This document shows, piece by piece, positions 50,006 through 60,500 of a stretch of 64,000 bases of DNA (position 1 is its first letter; each line of letters starts with the position of its first letter). The stretch comes from Pedobacter sp. BS3 (lineage in GTDB: Bacteria; Bacteroidota; Bacteroidia; Sphingobacteriales; Sphingobacteriaceae). A model generated the notes under the pieces. The model was not told where the DNA came from, searched no databases, and worked only from the letters and a program-made list of their open reading frames with translations. The stretch lies in the NCBI RefSeq assembly GCF_008274585.1, contig NZ_VTRT01000002.1:62001-126000 (forward strand), in the 5' to 3' direction. A program made the translations under genes and the position numbers.

Positions 50006-51322
50006 TTAGTAAAGCGTAAATTCTACACGGCGGTTTTGCTGACGGCCTTCGGCTGTTGCGTTTGAAGCAATAGGCTGTGTTTCGCCATAACCCACGGCTT
50101 CTATACGTGAAGCATTGGCGCCTTTGCTTACCAGGTATGATTTTACAGACTCGGCACGGTCTTTAGACAGCTTCATGTTAGCGGCATCACTACCTACATT
50201 ATCAGTATGTCCGGCTAATTTCAGACTGAAGTTTTTACGTACCAATAATTCAGCTACGCGATCAAGTGTAGGATATGATTTGGCACGAATAGTAGATTTT
50301 CCGAAATCAAATTCCAGGTTCTGGATAGCATCACGAACTACTTTACGATCTTCCTCGGTAATAATTACCTTGTTGGTTTGTACCGGCAGCGGACATCCGG
50401 AACCATCTACTTTAGTTCCCTGTGGAGTATCGGCACATTTATCCAGCTTGTCTATTACACCGTCACCATCGGTATCAGCTAAAGCAGCGTTCAGTTGCTG
50501 TTTCATATCAGCCAACTGCTGGGCGGTATTGGCTTTTTCGGCAGCCAGTTCATCGCGTAAAGCCTGGTCTTGCGCTACATAATCATCGTACATTACCTTA
50601 ACGGGATTATGAGCCGCTAACTGTGGTTTTGATGAACTGCCCAGGGCAAATTCCAAACCGATGTGGCCGTAACCAAACCTGTCGTTAGTAGTACCCAGGT
50701 TATAACCATCCACATTATCCACATTGGCAAAGTTCATGGTGTAACCTAAATCAAGATTGATACCCTTGGATAACAGGAATTTAAACCCGGCTCCTATCGG
50801 GAAATACAGCTCATGCTGGTTATCGCCTGCATAAACTTCGGTTTTCGTTCCGCTGTTATCAACCAGGTACGGATTGTAAGCCAGAATACCGGCACCGGCA
50901 GTAATGTAAGGGATCATCACGCTTTTATCGTGCATGAAATTTACGTTAGCGAGGTTTACTTCGCCACTTAATGCACCGGCCCAGTTTAAATCGGTTTGAA
51001 ACGATGAATAAGCACCATCGCGTGATTTGGTAGCTTCGAGCTTACCGCGAAGGAAATCGGCCCGGATACCAATACTGTGATTAATTTGCTTTTTAATGTA
51101 AGCCCCATAACCAATATCAACCTTAGCTCCGCTAAAGTCTTCTTTACCGAAAAATAAGTTTGGTGTTAAAACTCCGCCATGTACGCCTAACGACCATGTA
51201 CGATAAGAACTGGCCGGAGCAAAAGGTTTAATGGTTTGGGTAGATGCATCCTGTGCAAACAACTGAGTTGATAAAAATACTCCACTTGCTAATAATGAAG
51301 TTTTAATTAAATAACTTTTCAT
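50006..51322 (-). CDS. OmpA-family outer-membrane protein
   Basis: 438 residues from MKSYLIKTSLLASG (ATG 51322), with a signal peptide cleaved after FAQ. An eight-strand type barrel (WSLGVHGGVLTPNLFFGKED and onward) is followed by a coiled coil, a TSP3-like calcium motif DTDGDGVIDKLDKCADTPQG and a C-terminal OmpA peptidoglycan-binding domain with LAGHTDNVGSDAANMKLSKD and RVEFTLY. It links the outer membrane to the cell wall. The longer frame to 51373 precedes the signal peptide and is unlikely. Confidence 0.92.
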   Translation of the reverse strand: MKSYLIKTSLLASGVFLSTQLFAQDASTQTIKPFAPASSYRTWSLGVHGGVLTPNLFFGKEDFSGAKVDIGYGAYIKKQINHSIGIRADFLRGKLEATKSRDGAYSSFQTDLNWAGALSGEVNLANVNFMHDKSVMIPYITAGAGILAYNPYLVDNSGTKTEVYAGDNQHELYFPIGAGFKFLLSKGINLDLGYTMNFANVDNVDGYNLGTTNDRFGYGHIGLEFALGSSSKPQLAAHNPVKVMYDDYVAQDQALRDELAAEKANTAQQLADMKQQLNAALADTDGDGVIDKLDKCADTPQGTKVDGSGCPLPVQTNKVIITEEDRKVVRDAIQNLEFDFGKSTIRAKSYPTLDRVAELLVRKNFSLKLAGHTDNVGSDAANMKLSKDRAESVKSYLVSKGANASRIEAVGYGETQPIASNATAEGRQQNRRVEFTLY

Positions 51323-51692
51323 AATTTTCAATTTTAAGGTACGGCTTTCGTAATATGTTGCCATAATTGCCATTTACTATAACAAAACCCTGCCAGTTGT
51401 AAAGATGCTAACGGGATTCACTATATTTTTTGCATCATAATTTTTTGATTATCAACCGGTAACAAATATTATAGAATGCTCACGGTTGCGATATCAGGCC
51501 ATTGGCGGAAGTGTGTATTTTGACTTCAATTCTATACAGCCGGTGTATCAATTATCGGCTATATGGACAATAAAGAGAGGACAATGGACAATGGATAATG
51601 GATAATGGATAATGGACAATCTCAACTATCAGTTGTCAGTTGTCAACTGTCAACTGTCAATTAAACCAACAAATGGATATATTTGCACCTGA
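51323..51692. other. intergenic region with two heptamer arrays
   Basis: Contains six GGACAAT/GGATAAT units (51579-51620) and a mixed AGTTGTC/AACTGTC block (51631-51661), itself palindromic. TATATTTG at 51678-51685 is a promoter element that would start transcription almost at the Fic start codon. Confidence 0.7.
51579..51661 (+). repeat. 7-bp tandem repeats (GGATAAT and AGTTGTC types)
   Basis: Six uninterrupted GGAYAAT heptamers are followed, after 10 bp, by four heptamers whose two halves are inverted copies. Confidence 0.85.
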
Positions 51693-52481
51693 GTGAAACG
51701 TTTTGATTTACATATTATACCGCTTGATTTGCTTGAAGTGTACAAAGAAACAGTTGGCAAAACTACCAGGCAAACATTTGAAAATCTGCATGATAGCGAA
51801 CTAAGTATTCAAACATTCAGTTTTTACACATCCGTATCAGCTGTTTTCTCCTCAAAGATTGAAGGAGAGAGCATAGAACTTGACTCTTTTATCAAACATA
51901 AGCGGTTTGGTGTAAAGTATCGGCCGGATTATACCCGGAAAATTGACGATCTGTACAATGCCTATGTATTCGCACAGCAAAACAAACTTACACCTGCTAC
52001 CCTCGCAAAAGCTCATGCCCTGCTTACCCTGCATATTTTACAAAAATCGCAACAGGGAAAATTCAGACAGGGAAATATGTTTGTTGCTACTGACGATGGA
52101 AAAATTGAATACATAGCCCCTCCTCCGGAACTGGTAAATACCGAAATGCAAAAACTTTATACAGATATATCTACACTTCTTTTAAACGATTTGACTTTTG
52201 AAGAAGTGCTGTTTTTTGCTTCATTACTACATCTGGTATTTGTAAAAATACATCCTTTTGAAGATGGTAACGGCAGAATGGCAAGATTGCTGGAAAAATG
52301 GTTTATTACCCAAAAATCAGGTGAAAACGCGTGGTTTATCCAATCCGAAAAATATTATTATGATCAGCATGCCGCTTATTATGCTAATATCCGCCGTCTG
52401 GGTATTGAATACAATGAATTAAATTACGGGGAAGCATTACCATTTTTAAACATGCTGCCTGACAGCCTGTTATCAAAATAA
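51693..52481 (+). CDS. Fic domain protein (putative AMP transferase)
   Basis: 262 residues starting at GTG. The Fic active-site loop HPFEDGNGRMARLLEKW is complete, including the His and the phosphate-binding GNGR. An inhibitory helix with SSKIEGES lies near residue 55, the class II arrangement where the Glu blocks ATP until relieved. The enzyme would attach AMP to a hydroxyl of an unknown target. The start codon is only about 8 nt after the promoter, so the mRNA is nearly leaderless. Confidence 0.9.
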   Translation: MKRFDLHIIPLDLLEVYKETVGKTTRQTFENLHDSELSIQTFSFYTSVSAVFSSKIEGESIELDSFIKHKRFGVKYRPDYTRKIDDLYNAYVFAQQNKLTPATLAKAHALLTLHILQKSQQGKFRQGNMFVATDDGKIEYIAPPPELVNTEMQKLYTDISTLLLNDLTFEEVLFFASLLHLVFVKIHPFEDGNGRMARLLEKWFITQKSGENAWFIQSEKYYYDQHAAYYANIRRLGIEYNELNYGEALPFLNMLPDSLLSK

Positions 52482-52490
52482 AAGCTAAAA

Positions 52491-53423
52491 ATGAAGTCTC
52501 AGCTTTCCGCACACAGCAAATTCATTAAAGAAAAAGCCAACGAATTAGGCTTCTTTTTTTGTGGCATTGCCAAGGCTGATTTCCTGGAAACCGAAGCTCC
52601 GCGACTTGAGAACTGGCTTAAGAACGACTATCATGGCGAAATGAGCTATATGGAAAACCATTTTGATAAACGCCTTGATCCGCGGAAACTGGTAGAGGGC
52701 GCAAAATCGGTTATTTCGCTGGCGCTGAATTATTATCCCGGCGAGCAACAGCTGTCAGATTTGAAAATATCCAAGTACGCCTATGGTGAAGATTATCATT
52801 TTGTCATAAAAGATAAATTGTTTCAATTGCTTACCGCGATACAGGAAGAGATCGGCGAAGTGCATGGCCGGGCTTTTGTAGACTCTGCGCCTGTTTTAGA
52901 CAGGGCCTGGGCGCAAAAGGCCGGTTTTGGCTGGATAGGAAAAAATGCTAACCTGATCAGCAAACAGGCAGGCTCATTTTTTTTCCTGGCCGAACTGATC
53001 GTGGATATAGTGCTGGAGTACGATAATCCGACGGTAAAGGATTATTGCGGAAGCTGCACCCGCTGCATGGATGCCTGTCCTACCGATGCCATTGTTGCAC
53101 CTTATGTTGTCGATGGCAGCCGCTGTATATCCTACCTTACTATCGAACTAAAAAATGAGATCCCTGCGGAGTTCCAGGGAAAAATGGATAACTGGATATT
53201 TGGTTGCGATATCTGCCAGGACGTTTGCCCGTGGAACCGTTTTTCGTCTCCCCACCAGGAAGAGCGTTTTTTACCCCATACCGGTATCCTGAACTTAACC
53301 GACTGGGAAGAGCTGACGGAAGATACGTTTAAGAAAATCTTTAAAAATTCACCTGTTAAGCGCACAAAATATACAGGCATCAAACGGAATGTAGCGTTTG
53401 TAAAAAGAACGGATAGGATCTGA
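52491..53423 (+). CDS. queG: epoxyqueuosine reductase
   Basis: 310 residues. The cobalamin-binding N-terminal domain includes [20 protein letters not shown] and [20 protein letters not shown]. Two [4Fe-4S] clusters are bound by [15 protein letters not shown] and [11 protein letters not shown]. It makes queuosine in tRNA wobble positions in the last step. It begins 9 bp after the Fic gene and probably shares its transcript. Confidence 0.95.
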   Translation: MKSQLSAHSKFIKEKANELGFFFCGIAKADFLETEAPRLENWLKNDYHGEMSYMENHFDKRLDPRKLVEGAKSVISLALNYYPGEQQLSDLKISKYAYGEDYHFVIKDKLFQLLTAIQEEIGEVHGRAFVDSAPVLDRAWAQKAGFGWIGKNANLISKQAGSFFFLAELIVDIVLEYDNPTVKDYCGSCTRCMDACPTDAIVAPYVVDGSRCISYLTIELKNEIPAEFQGKMDNWIFGCDICQDVCPWNRFSSPHQEERFLPHTGILNLTDWEELTEDTFKKIFKNSPVKRTKYTGIKRNVAFVKRTDRI

Positions 53424-53540
53424 CGGCCTAAAAAGATATTACACAATATCTGGATTTATTAATTGCTATTTTTTTGAAAAGCAAGGTTTGGTAACTATCG
53501 GCTCCGATAGCCCGGCTTTACGCTTATACGCCTGCAGCCT

Positions 53541-53562
53541 GCCCCCGATACCTCTTGGGGGC
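53541..53562. repeat. GCCCCC/GGGGGC hairpin in intergenic spacer
   Basis: 6-bp GC stem with a 10-nt loop lies in the roughly 290-bp convergent spacer between queG and mutS, and no T-run follows. It may act in termination. The rest of the spacer holds no gene. Confidence 0.5.
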
Positions 53563-53713
53563 CTAACCGCACAAGGCCGGTGTCCGCTCCAATCCGGTTT
53601 AGCTAACCCAAGACAATGCAAAAATATAAGCAAGTTTTTTATACCGGAGTTCCAGTACCTTCTAAATCTTACAGTAACCTTTTTTACTTTTTAATTTTGA
53701 CTTTTTACTTAAC

Positions 53714-56323
53714 CTACGTTTTCAGCAGCCGCTGTATCTCGTCTAATTTCATCAGCGCTTCCACCGGCGTAAGCGTATTAACATCCAGGTTATTCAACAA
53801 ATCCCGGATTTTCACCAGAACAGGGTCATCAATAGAGAACATCTGCAACTGGTAAGCCTGCTGCTGCACTTTTTTAATGCTGTCCTTGATATTTTCGCCG
53901 CCGGTACGTTCCTGCTCAAGCCGTTTCAATATTTCGGTTGCCCGGTTTATCAGCTTCGGAGGCATTCCGGCCATCTTAGCAACATGGATACCAAAGCTAT
54001 GCTCGCTGCCTCCCGGAACCAGCTTACGCAGAAAGATAACTTTATTACCAACTTCTTTTACCGATACATTGTAATTTTTAATCCGTGGAAACGATGTTGA
54101 CAGTTCATTGAGCTCGTGATAATGTGTAGCAAACAAGGTCTTAGCCCGTGCCGATGGTTGATTATGGAGAAATTCTGCAATAGCCCAGGCAATGGAAATA
54201 CCGTCGTAAGTAGATGTTCCGCGACCAATTTCATCCAGCAAAATGAGACTTTTATCCGAAAGGTTGTTCAGGATGCTGGCAGTCTCGTTCATCTCTACCA
54301 TGAAGGTAGATTCGCCCGAAGACAGGTTATCCGATGCGCCTACCCGGGTAAATATTTTATCGACCAGCCCAATCTGCGCCTCTTTTGCCGGAACAAAGCA
54401 TCCCATTTGTGCCATCAGCACAATCAACCCGGTTTGGCGTAACAAAGCCGATTTACCGGCCATATTTGGCCCTGTGATGATGATGATCTGCTGATTTTCG
54501 GCATCCAGGTAAACATCGTTGGTAATATAATCTTCACCTACCGGCAGATTTCTTTCAATAACCGGATGCCGGCCACCTTTTATATCCAGCACATTACTAT
54601 CTTCAATAACCGGCCTTACATAGTAATTTTTCAGGGCAACAACCGCAAAACAAAGCAGCACATCGAGCTGAGCTATTAACTGGGCATTCAGTTGGATAGG
54701 CTTAATATATTCAGCCAGATCGGCAATCAATGCGTTGTACAACTGGGTTTCAAGGGCCAGTATTTTTTCTTCGGCACCCAATATCTGCTCCTCGTACTCC
54801 TTTAATTCGGGCGTAATGTAACGCTCGGCATTCACTAGTGTTTGCTTCCGTATCCAGTCGGTGGGAACCTTATCCTTGTGTGTATGGGTTACTTCCAGGT
54901 AATAACCGAAAACATTATTAAATGCCACCTTTAAGGATGGAATGCCGGTAGCTTCGGCTTCACGCTTCTGTATCTCAACCAGGTAATCTTTCCCGCCAAA
55001 GGCGATCTTCCGTAGCCTGTCCAACTCTTCATTTACGCCATCGGCAATAACGCTGCCTTTAGCAAGAAGCGCCGGAGGTTCCGCCTGCAACTCTTTTTCT
55101 ATCCGGTTACGGATTAACGAGCAGGGATTCAACTGTTCGGCGATAGTGCGCAACGCATCATTGCTGGCCTGCTCACAAAGCTGCTTGATACTCTCAATAG
55201 CATGCAATGCACGTTTTAGCTGGCAAACCTCACGGGGATTGGCCCGCTGTAATCCTATTTTTGAGATCAGGCGCTCTAAATCACCAATCTGCCGGATCTC
55301 ATGCTCCAACTTTTCACGTAGTTCGCTCTCATTTACCAGGAACTCAACCACCTGTAAGCGTGCCTCAATAGGCTTTTTCTCCTTTAACGGCATCACTATC
55401 CAACGTCTCAGCAGCCTTGCACCCATGGGCGAGCAGGTTTGATCAAGCACATCAACCAGCGTTTGAGCATTCTCGTTAGGTGAGTGAACCAGCTCCAGGT
55501 TGCGGATGGTAAACCGATCAAGCCACATATACCGGTCTTCCTCAATGCGTGAAATAGCCGAAATATGCTGCAAATTGCGATGCTCCGTTTCATTGAGGTA
55601 ATGCAACGCAACACCGGCCGCCGTTATGGCCGTATTTAACCGCTCGATACCAAAGCCTTTCAGCGATTTAACATCAAAATGTTTCAGCAGCGTTTCGGTA
55701 GCGTAATCGCCGCTATAGGGCCATTCATCCAGCGTATAAGTATAGAACCGGTCGCCAAATTGTTCAATAAAATCGCGGTAGCGGCTTTTCTGGAAGATTA
55801 CTTCTCCGGGCTTAAAGCCCTGCAACAACTTATCAATATAATCGCGGTTTCCCTGCGCTACCAGAAATTCGCCGGTAGAAATATCAAGAAAGGAAATACC
55901 AATGGTACTTTTTTCAAAGAACAGTGAAGCCAGGTAATTATTAGACTTCTGCTGAACAATATTATCGCTATAAGCCACACCGGGCGTAACCAGCTCGGTA
56001 ACACCACGTTTAACAATGGTTTTTACCGTTTTGGGATCTTCCAGCTGATCGCAGATAGCCACCCGCTGCCCTGCCCTGACTAATTTCGGGAGATAAGTTT
56101 CCAGTGAATGATGCGGAAATCCGGCCAGCTCAATGTGCGATGCCGAGCCATTAGCCCGCTTGGTTAACACAATACCCAGAATCCCCGCTGCCTTCACGGC
56201 ATCATCTCCAAATGTTTCATAAAAATCGCCCACGCGGAACAACAGCAAGGCGCCGGGATACTTTGCCTTAATGGTGTTGTACTGCTGCATTAAAGGCGTT
56301 TCTTTAGATGCACTTTTAGCCAA
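53714..56323 (-). CDS. mutS: DNA mismatch repair protein MutS
   Basis: 869 residues. N-terminal mismatch-reading motif [20 protein letters not shown] (with the conserved Phe-x-Glu), the clamp and lever region, and ATPase motifs [41 protein letters not shown] and FATHYHEL. It recognises mismatches and recruits MutL. The start is TTG; the first ATG (56290) would remove 11 residues that are usual in this family ([10 protein letters not shown]). Confidence 0.96.
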   Translation of the reverse strand: MAKSASKETPLMQQYNTIKAKYPGALLLFRVGDFYETFGDDAVKAAGILGIVLTKRANGSASHIELAGFPHHSLETYLPKLVRAGQRVAICDQLEDPKTVKTIVKRGVTELVTPGVAYSDNIVQQKSNNYLASLFFEKSTIGISFLDISTGEFLVAQGNRDYIDKLLQGFKPGEVIFQKSRYRDFIEQFGDRFYTYTLDEWPYSGDYATETLLKHFDVKSLKGFGIERLNTAITAAGVALHYLNETEHRNLQHISAISRIEEDRYMWLDRFTIRNLELVHSPNENAQTLVDVLDQTCSPMGARLLRRWIVMPLKEKKPIEARLQVVEFLVNESELREKLEHEIRQIGDLERLISKIGLQRANPREVCQLKRALHAIESIKQLCEQASNDALRTIAEQLNPCSLIRNRIEKELQAEPPALLAKGSVIADGVNEELDRLRKIAFGGKDYLVEIQKREAEATGIPSLKVAFNNVFGYYLEVTHTHKDKVPTDWIRKQTLVNAERYITPELKEYEEQILGAEEKILALETQLYNALIADLAEYIKPIQLNAQLIAQLDVLLCFAVVALKNYYVRPVIEDSNVLDIKGGRHPVIERNLPVGEDYITNDVYLDAENQQIIIITGPNMAGKSALLRQTGLIVLMAQMGCFVPAKEAQIGLVDKIFTRVGASDNLSSGESTFMVEMNETASILNNLSDKSLILLDEIGRGTSTYDGISIAWAIAEFLHNQPSARAKTLFATHYHELNELSTSFPRIKNYNVSVKEVGNKVIFLRKLVPGGSEHSFGIHVAKMAGMPPKLINRATEILKRLEQERTGGENIKDSIKKVQQQAYQLQMFSIDDPVLVKIRDLLNNLDVNTLTPVEALMKLDEIQRLLKT

Positions 56324-56656
56324 AACTATCTTTATTTTAAGCCTGCTAAGTTAATTTTTTAGCGCTCATTAACGGCAACTTGTGGAAAAATGGATGGTTG
56401 TTGGTTTTTAGACAGTGGACAATGGATAGTGGATAGTGAATAGTGGATAGTGGATAGTGGATAGTAGCTAACGGCTAACAGCTAACGGCTAACGGCTAAT
56501 GGCTAACGGCTAACAGCTAATGGCTAACGGCTAATGGCTAATGGCTAACAGCTAATGGCTAACAGCTAACAGCCAGTAGCTAATAACTAACAAACAATCC
56601 CAAAAGGATCGGACGGGATTTCACTCGCTCAACAACGAAAGACAAAAGACGAATAA
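56324..56656. other. intergenic region dominated by heptamer repeats
   Basis: Apart from the repeat array there is a word GACGGGATTTCACTCGCTCA near 56617, related to one at about 1714. No gene supported. Confidence 0.65.
56411..56592 (+). repeat. 7-bp tandem repeats (GGATAGT then GGCTAAC types)
   Basis: About seven GGATAGT-type units run into about 17 units of GGCTAAC, AGCTAAC and GGCTAAT. This is the longest heptamer array in the window. Confidence 0.88.
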
Positions 56657-57703
56657 CTACAAAAAATAATTCAGATTCTCCCTGACCACAATGTCCAGGG
56701 GAAGGTATCTCAATGCCGGAACTTCTTTTTTAAACACCAGGTAATCGGTAAGATAAGAAATGCCCCAATACCCCTGTCCTTTCGGGTTCTGATTGATCAG
56801 GAAATTAATTGCTCCTTTATTCAGGTAGTCAATATTTTTCGGCACAAGGTCATAACCGGTTATTTTAATGTGTTTAATATTCCGTTGCTCCAGGTAAGCA
56901 GCAATTTCAAAGGCCTTGGAAGTGGTGACATAAATATGCTTCAAATCCGGATTTTTTGCGATAATATCATCGAGCTGCTGGTTAAATGCCTTCAGGTCCG
57001 GGCGACTTAACTCAGCCCGCAATATTGTATAGAACAAGTTGTTGTTCTGGAAGTAATCTTTAAAGCCTTGCTCTTTTTTTACCAGGTGGGCCGAATTGCT
57101 GAGATCTTCGTCAATGTGCGCAATAAGCACATGACATGGCTCTGGACTACCCTGGTGCACAAGCCTGCCGGCCACCTGTCCGCTCTGATAAGAATCCTGC
57201 CCGATGTAACTCAGCGGGTTAAACTCGGTTACCTGCGTATTGAAAATAGCAAAGGGTATCCGCATCTGCTTCCATTTTTCAAAAAATGCCAGCGTCTCCC
57301 TGTAAAAGATCGGCGAAAGCAGGATACCATCAGGCTTACCGGCCGTGATCTCAGCAGCTTTTTCCAGAAATATGTTTACATCATGCGGATCAAACCTATA
57401 TAACCGGACGCTGATGCCATATCCACGCAGGTCTTTTTCAGCGTTTTCAATACCTAAACGGGCATCATCCCAATAGGGGTCTAATGTATAATCGGGTATT
57501 AAAGCCGCAATCCGGTAGGTTTTATTGCTTCCCAATGCACGGGCCATCAGGTTCGGCTCATAATTCAGCTCGTTGATGATCTTCAACACTTTTTCTCTCG
57601 CTTCCTCCGAAACCCGCCCACGTTTGTGTAACACTCTATCTACCGTTCCTGTTGACACTCCGGCTTTGAGCGCAATATCTTTGATACGTACCGATCTACT
57701 CAT
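56657..57703 (-). CDS. LacI-family transcriptional regulator
   Basis: 348 residues from ATG 57703. N-terminal LacI helix-turn-helix (VRIKDIALKAGVSTGTVDRV, hinge near NLMARALGSN) and a periplasmic-binding-type sensor domain (IAALIPDYTLDPYWDDARLG and onward). Divergent from the sulfatase gene, so it probably senses a sugar and controls sulfated glycan use. The effector is unknown. Confidence 0.88.
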   Translation of the reverse strand: MSRSVRIKDIALKAGVSTGTVDRVLHKRGRVSEEAREKVLKIINELNYEPNLMARALGSNKTYRIAALIPDYTLDPYWDDARLGIENAEKDLRGYGISVRLYRFDPHDVNIFLEKAAEITAGKPDGILLSPIFYRETLAFFEKWKQMRIPFAIFNTQVTEFNPLSYIGQDSYQSGQVAGRLVHQGSPEPCHVLIAHIDEDLSNSAHLVKKEQGFKDYFQNNNLFYTILRAELSRPDLKAFNQQLDDIIAKNPDLKHIYVTTSKAFEIAAYLEQRNIKHIKITGYDLVPKNIDYLNKGAINFLINQNPKGQGYWGISYLTDYLVFKKEVPALRYLPLDIVVRENLNYFL

Positions 57704-57800
57704 ACTACGCAAATGTATTAATTACTTTAAAAACAGGGGCGATAATCTGTAAGAACAGGAATAAATCAGCATTATATTTTTACCTGCCTGCCAATAAACC

Positions 57801-57808
57801 TATATTTG
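57801..57808 (+). promoter_or_regulatory. sulfatase promoter -7 element
   Basis: TATATTTG, exact TAnnTTTG, 26 bp before the sulfatase ATG in the divergent spacer with the LacI gene. Confidence 0.6.
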
Positions 57809-57834
57809 GCTCAACATAACCAATCAATTATCCA

Positions 57835-59349
57835 ATGAAGAAATACGTACTCCTTGCCTTTTGCCTGATTGCAGCCAACCAGTTGCTGGCACAAAAAGCG
57901 CCCAACATTATTTTAATTATGGCTGATGACTTAGGCTATGGCGATTTAAGCTGCTATGGAGCCACAAAGATCAGCACACCCAATGTGGATAAGCTGGCCA
58001 GCCAGGGTATCAGGTTTACCAACGGACATGCCACTTCCGCTACCTGTACCCCATCGCGTTATGCCCTGATGACCGGCAGTTATCCCTGGCGGAAATCCGG
58101 TACCGCTATATTACCCGGCGACGCAGCATTGATCATCCCTACAGATAAAACCACACTTCCATCCATGCTGAAAAAAGCAGGATATACCACCGCCATTGTA
58201 GGGAAATGGCACTTGGGTCTCGGCTCGCAGGTTGAAAAAGACTGGAACGGAGATATTGCTCCGGGGCCGAATGAAACAGGCTTTGACTATTCGTTCATTT
58301 TTCCGGCTACAGCCGACAGGGTGCCAACCGTTTTCCTCGAAAATCACCGAGTGCTGGCAACCGATCCGGCCGATCCCATCCGTGTGGATTATAAACAACC
58401 CGTAGGCAATGATCCGACAGGGAAGGAACATCCCGAGCTGTTAAAGATGCATTCATCTCCCGGGCAGGGACATGATCAAACCATTGTGAACGGTATTGGC
58501 CGCATTGGTTATATGAGCGGCGGAAAAAAAGCCCGGTGGGTAGATGAAGAAGTATCCAGCACCTTTCTTTCTAAAGCAAAAGGCTTTATCGAAGAGCATA
58601 AAGCCAAACCCTTCTTTTTGTGCATGACATTGACCGAGCCGCATGTTCCGCGTATGCCTGCTACCGTTTTTAAAGGGAAAAGCCAGTTAGGTTATCGTGG
58701 TGATGCCATTTTACAGCTCGACTGGACGGTGGGGGAAATTATGAAGCAGCTGGAATACCTGGGTATTTCTAAAAATACGCTGGTTGTTTTCAGCAGCGAT
58801 AACGGCCCCGTATTAGACGATGGCTACCAGGATGGTGCGGTAACCCAGCAAAACGGCCATCAGCCGGCCGGCCCTTTTCGGGGTGGAAAATACAGCGCTT
58901 TTGAAGGCGGAACCCGTGTGCCTTTTATCGCAGCGTGGCCCGGCACTATCAAACCGGCAACTTCAGATGCGCTGATCTGCCAGGTAGATCTGCTGGCCTC
59001 ATTAGCTAAGCTTGTGGGGCAGCCGTTGCCGGCAAACGATGCACCCGATAGCTTTAATATGCTAAATACCTTGCTTGGAAAAACCCAAACCGGCAGAAAC
59101 GTACTGATTGAACAAGGCGGCGCTTTATGCGTTGTTAAAGGCAACTGGAAATACATTGAGCCGCACAAAGGTCCGGCGGTATTCAAATTGACCAATATTG
59201 AATCGGGTAATTCGCCCGAACCGCAACTATATGATCTGAGCAAGGATAAAGGCGAACAGCATAATGTTGCCGGCCAGCATCCGGAAATAGTAAAAGAGCT
59301 GGCAGCGCTGTTAGAACAAACAAAAACAGCAGGCAAAAGCCGGCCTTAG
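57835..59349 (+). CDS. secreted sulfatase, family S1
   Basis: 504 residues. A signal peptide is cleaved near LLAQ. Metal site NIILIMADDLGYGDLSCYG, formylglycine motif CTPSR (Cys71), GKWHLG and the later DNGPV give a complete arylsulfatase-type active site. It removes sulfate esters from glycans or other substrates in the periplasm, and needs a sulfatase-maturing enzyme elsewhere. Pairing with the LacI regulator suggests carbohydrate-controlled expression. Confidence 0.92.
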   Translation: MKKYVLLAFCLIAANQLLAQKAPNIILIMADDLGYGDLSCYGATKISTPNVDKLASQGIRFTNGHATSATCTPSRYALMTGSYPWRKSGTAILPGDAALIIPTDKTTLPSMLKKAGYTTAIVGKWHLGLGSQVEKDWNGDIAPGPNETGFDYSFIFPATADRVPTVFLENHRVLATDPADPIRVDYKQPVGNDPTGKEHPELLKMHSSPGQGHDQTIVNGIGRIGYMSGGKKARWVDEEVSSTFLSKAKGFIEEHKAKPFFLCMTLTEPHVPRMPATVFKGKSQLGYRGDAILQLDWTVGEIMKQLEYLGISKNTLVVFSSDNGPVLDDGYQDGAVTQQNGHQPAGPFRGGKYSAFEGGTRVPFIAAWPGTIKPATSDALICQVDLLASLAKLVGQPLPANDAPDSFNMLNTLLGKTQTGRNVLIEQGGALCVVKGNWKYIEPHKGPAVFKLTNIESGNSPEPQLYDLSKDKGEQHNVAGQHPEIVKELAALLEQTKTAGKSRP

Positions 59350-59447
59350 CTTACAAAAAAGCTGTTTAAAAAATGGCTTAGCGTTATCCGGCGCCGATCC
59401 ATTGATAGAAAGCGCCATAAACGTATGCATTTATTACTTTTGCAGGC

Positions 59448-60500
59448 ATGAACACCGACGAACGCTACATGCAACGTTGTATTGAGCTGGCCCGGTTGGG
59501 AATGGGCAGCGTCAGTCCTAACCCGATGGTAGGTGCTGTAGTGGTTCACCGGGATCGCATTATCGGCGAGGGCTGGCACCGGCAATTCGGCCAGGCCCAT
59601 GCCGAGGTAAACGCGATAACCCACGTTTTTGAGCAGCACGATAATGGTGAAGAGCTGCTCCGGGCATCTACCCTGTATGTCTGTCTTGAGCCTTGCGCCC
59701 ATTTCGGGAAAACGCCTCCCTGTTCCGACCTGATCATCCGGCACAACATTCCAAAGGTGGTGATCGGCTGCCGCGATCCGTTTGATGCAGTAGACGGCAA
59801 AGGCATTGAAAAACTGCGAAATGCGGGCGTTGAAGTTGTTCAGGATGTGCTAAAAACCGAATGCGAAGCGCTTAACAAACGCTTTTTTACCCGTATCTGC
59901 AAGCAACGGCCGTATATTATTTTAAAATGGGCGCAAACTGCTAACGGGTATTTCGCCCCGGCAGATAAAACGCAGCAATGGATAAGCGGCACCGAAGCAA
60001 AAACGCTGGTACACAAATGGCGCAGCGAGGAGGATGCAGTTCTGATCGGGAAAAATACAGCATTAGCCGATAATCCGCAGCTAACCACACGATTGTGGCC
60101 AGGCAAAAATCCCATCCGCATTGTGATTGACCGTAACCTGCAATTACCCGCAACACTCCACGTTTTTGACAATTCGGCAGATACCATTGTTTTTAATGCC
60201 CTAAAAACGGAACATCAGGATCATCTTCGCTACATTGAGGTAGAAGATTTTAACCATTATCTGCCGCAATATATTGCTTACCAGCTTTACCTCATGGATG
60301 TACAGTCTGTGATCATCGAGGGTGGCGCACAAACGCTCAATCTCTTTATAAAAAGCGGTTTGTGGGATGAGGCCAGGATGTTCGTATCGCCTGTAAGCTG
60401 GCAATCAGGTATCCCGGCGCCGCAAATTAACGGGCAACTTACCGCACAGGAAACCATCGGTCAGGATCTTTTACAAACGTTTATTCCCCTTGTGCAATGA
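59448..60500 (+). CDS. ribD: bifunctional riboflavin deaminase/reductase
   Basis: 350 residues. The deaminase domain has the zinc motifs HAEVNAI and CLEPCAHFGKTPPC; the reductase domain begins about residue 145 (RPYIILKWAQTANGYFAPAD) and has VIIEGGAQTLN. It catalyses steps 2 and 3 of riboflavin synthesis. Overlaps the next gene by ATGA. Confidence 0.95.
   Translation: MNTDERYMQRCIELARLGMGSVSPNPMVGAVVVHRDRIIGEGWHRQFGQAHAEVNAITHVFEQHDNGEELLRASTLYVCLEPCAHFGKTPPCSDLIIRHNIPKVVIGCRDPFDAVDGKGIEKLRNAGVEVVQDVLKTECEALNKRFFTRICKQRPYIILKWAQTANGYFAPADKTQQWISGTEAKTLVHKWRSEEDAVLIGKNTALADNPQLTTRLWPGKNPIRIVIDRNLQLPATLHVFDNSADTIVFNALKTEHQDHLRYIEVEDFNHYLPQYIAYQLYLMDVQSVIIEGGAQTLNLFIKSGLWDEARMFVSPVSWQSGIPAPQINGQLTAQETIGQDLLQTFIPLVQ

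Noticed and set aside
51693-52481. Fic gene considered as half of a toxin-antitoxin pair
   Set aside because: The inhibitory SxxxEG motif is inside the same protein and the next gene is queG; no separate antitoxin ORF is seen.
53541-53562. GCCCCC/GGGGGC hairpin considered as a terminator
   Set aside because: No T-run follows on either strand, so it is recorded only as a hairpin.
56411-56592. Tandem array considered as CRISPR
   Set aside because: The unit is only 7 bp with no spacers and no cas genes nearby.
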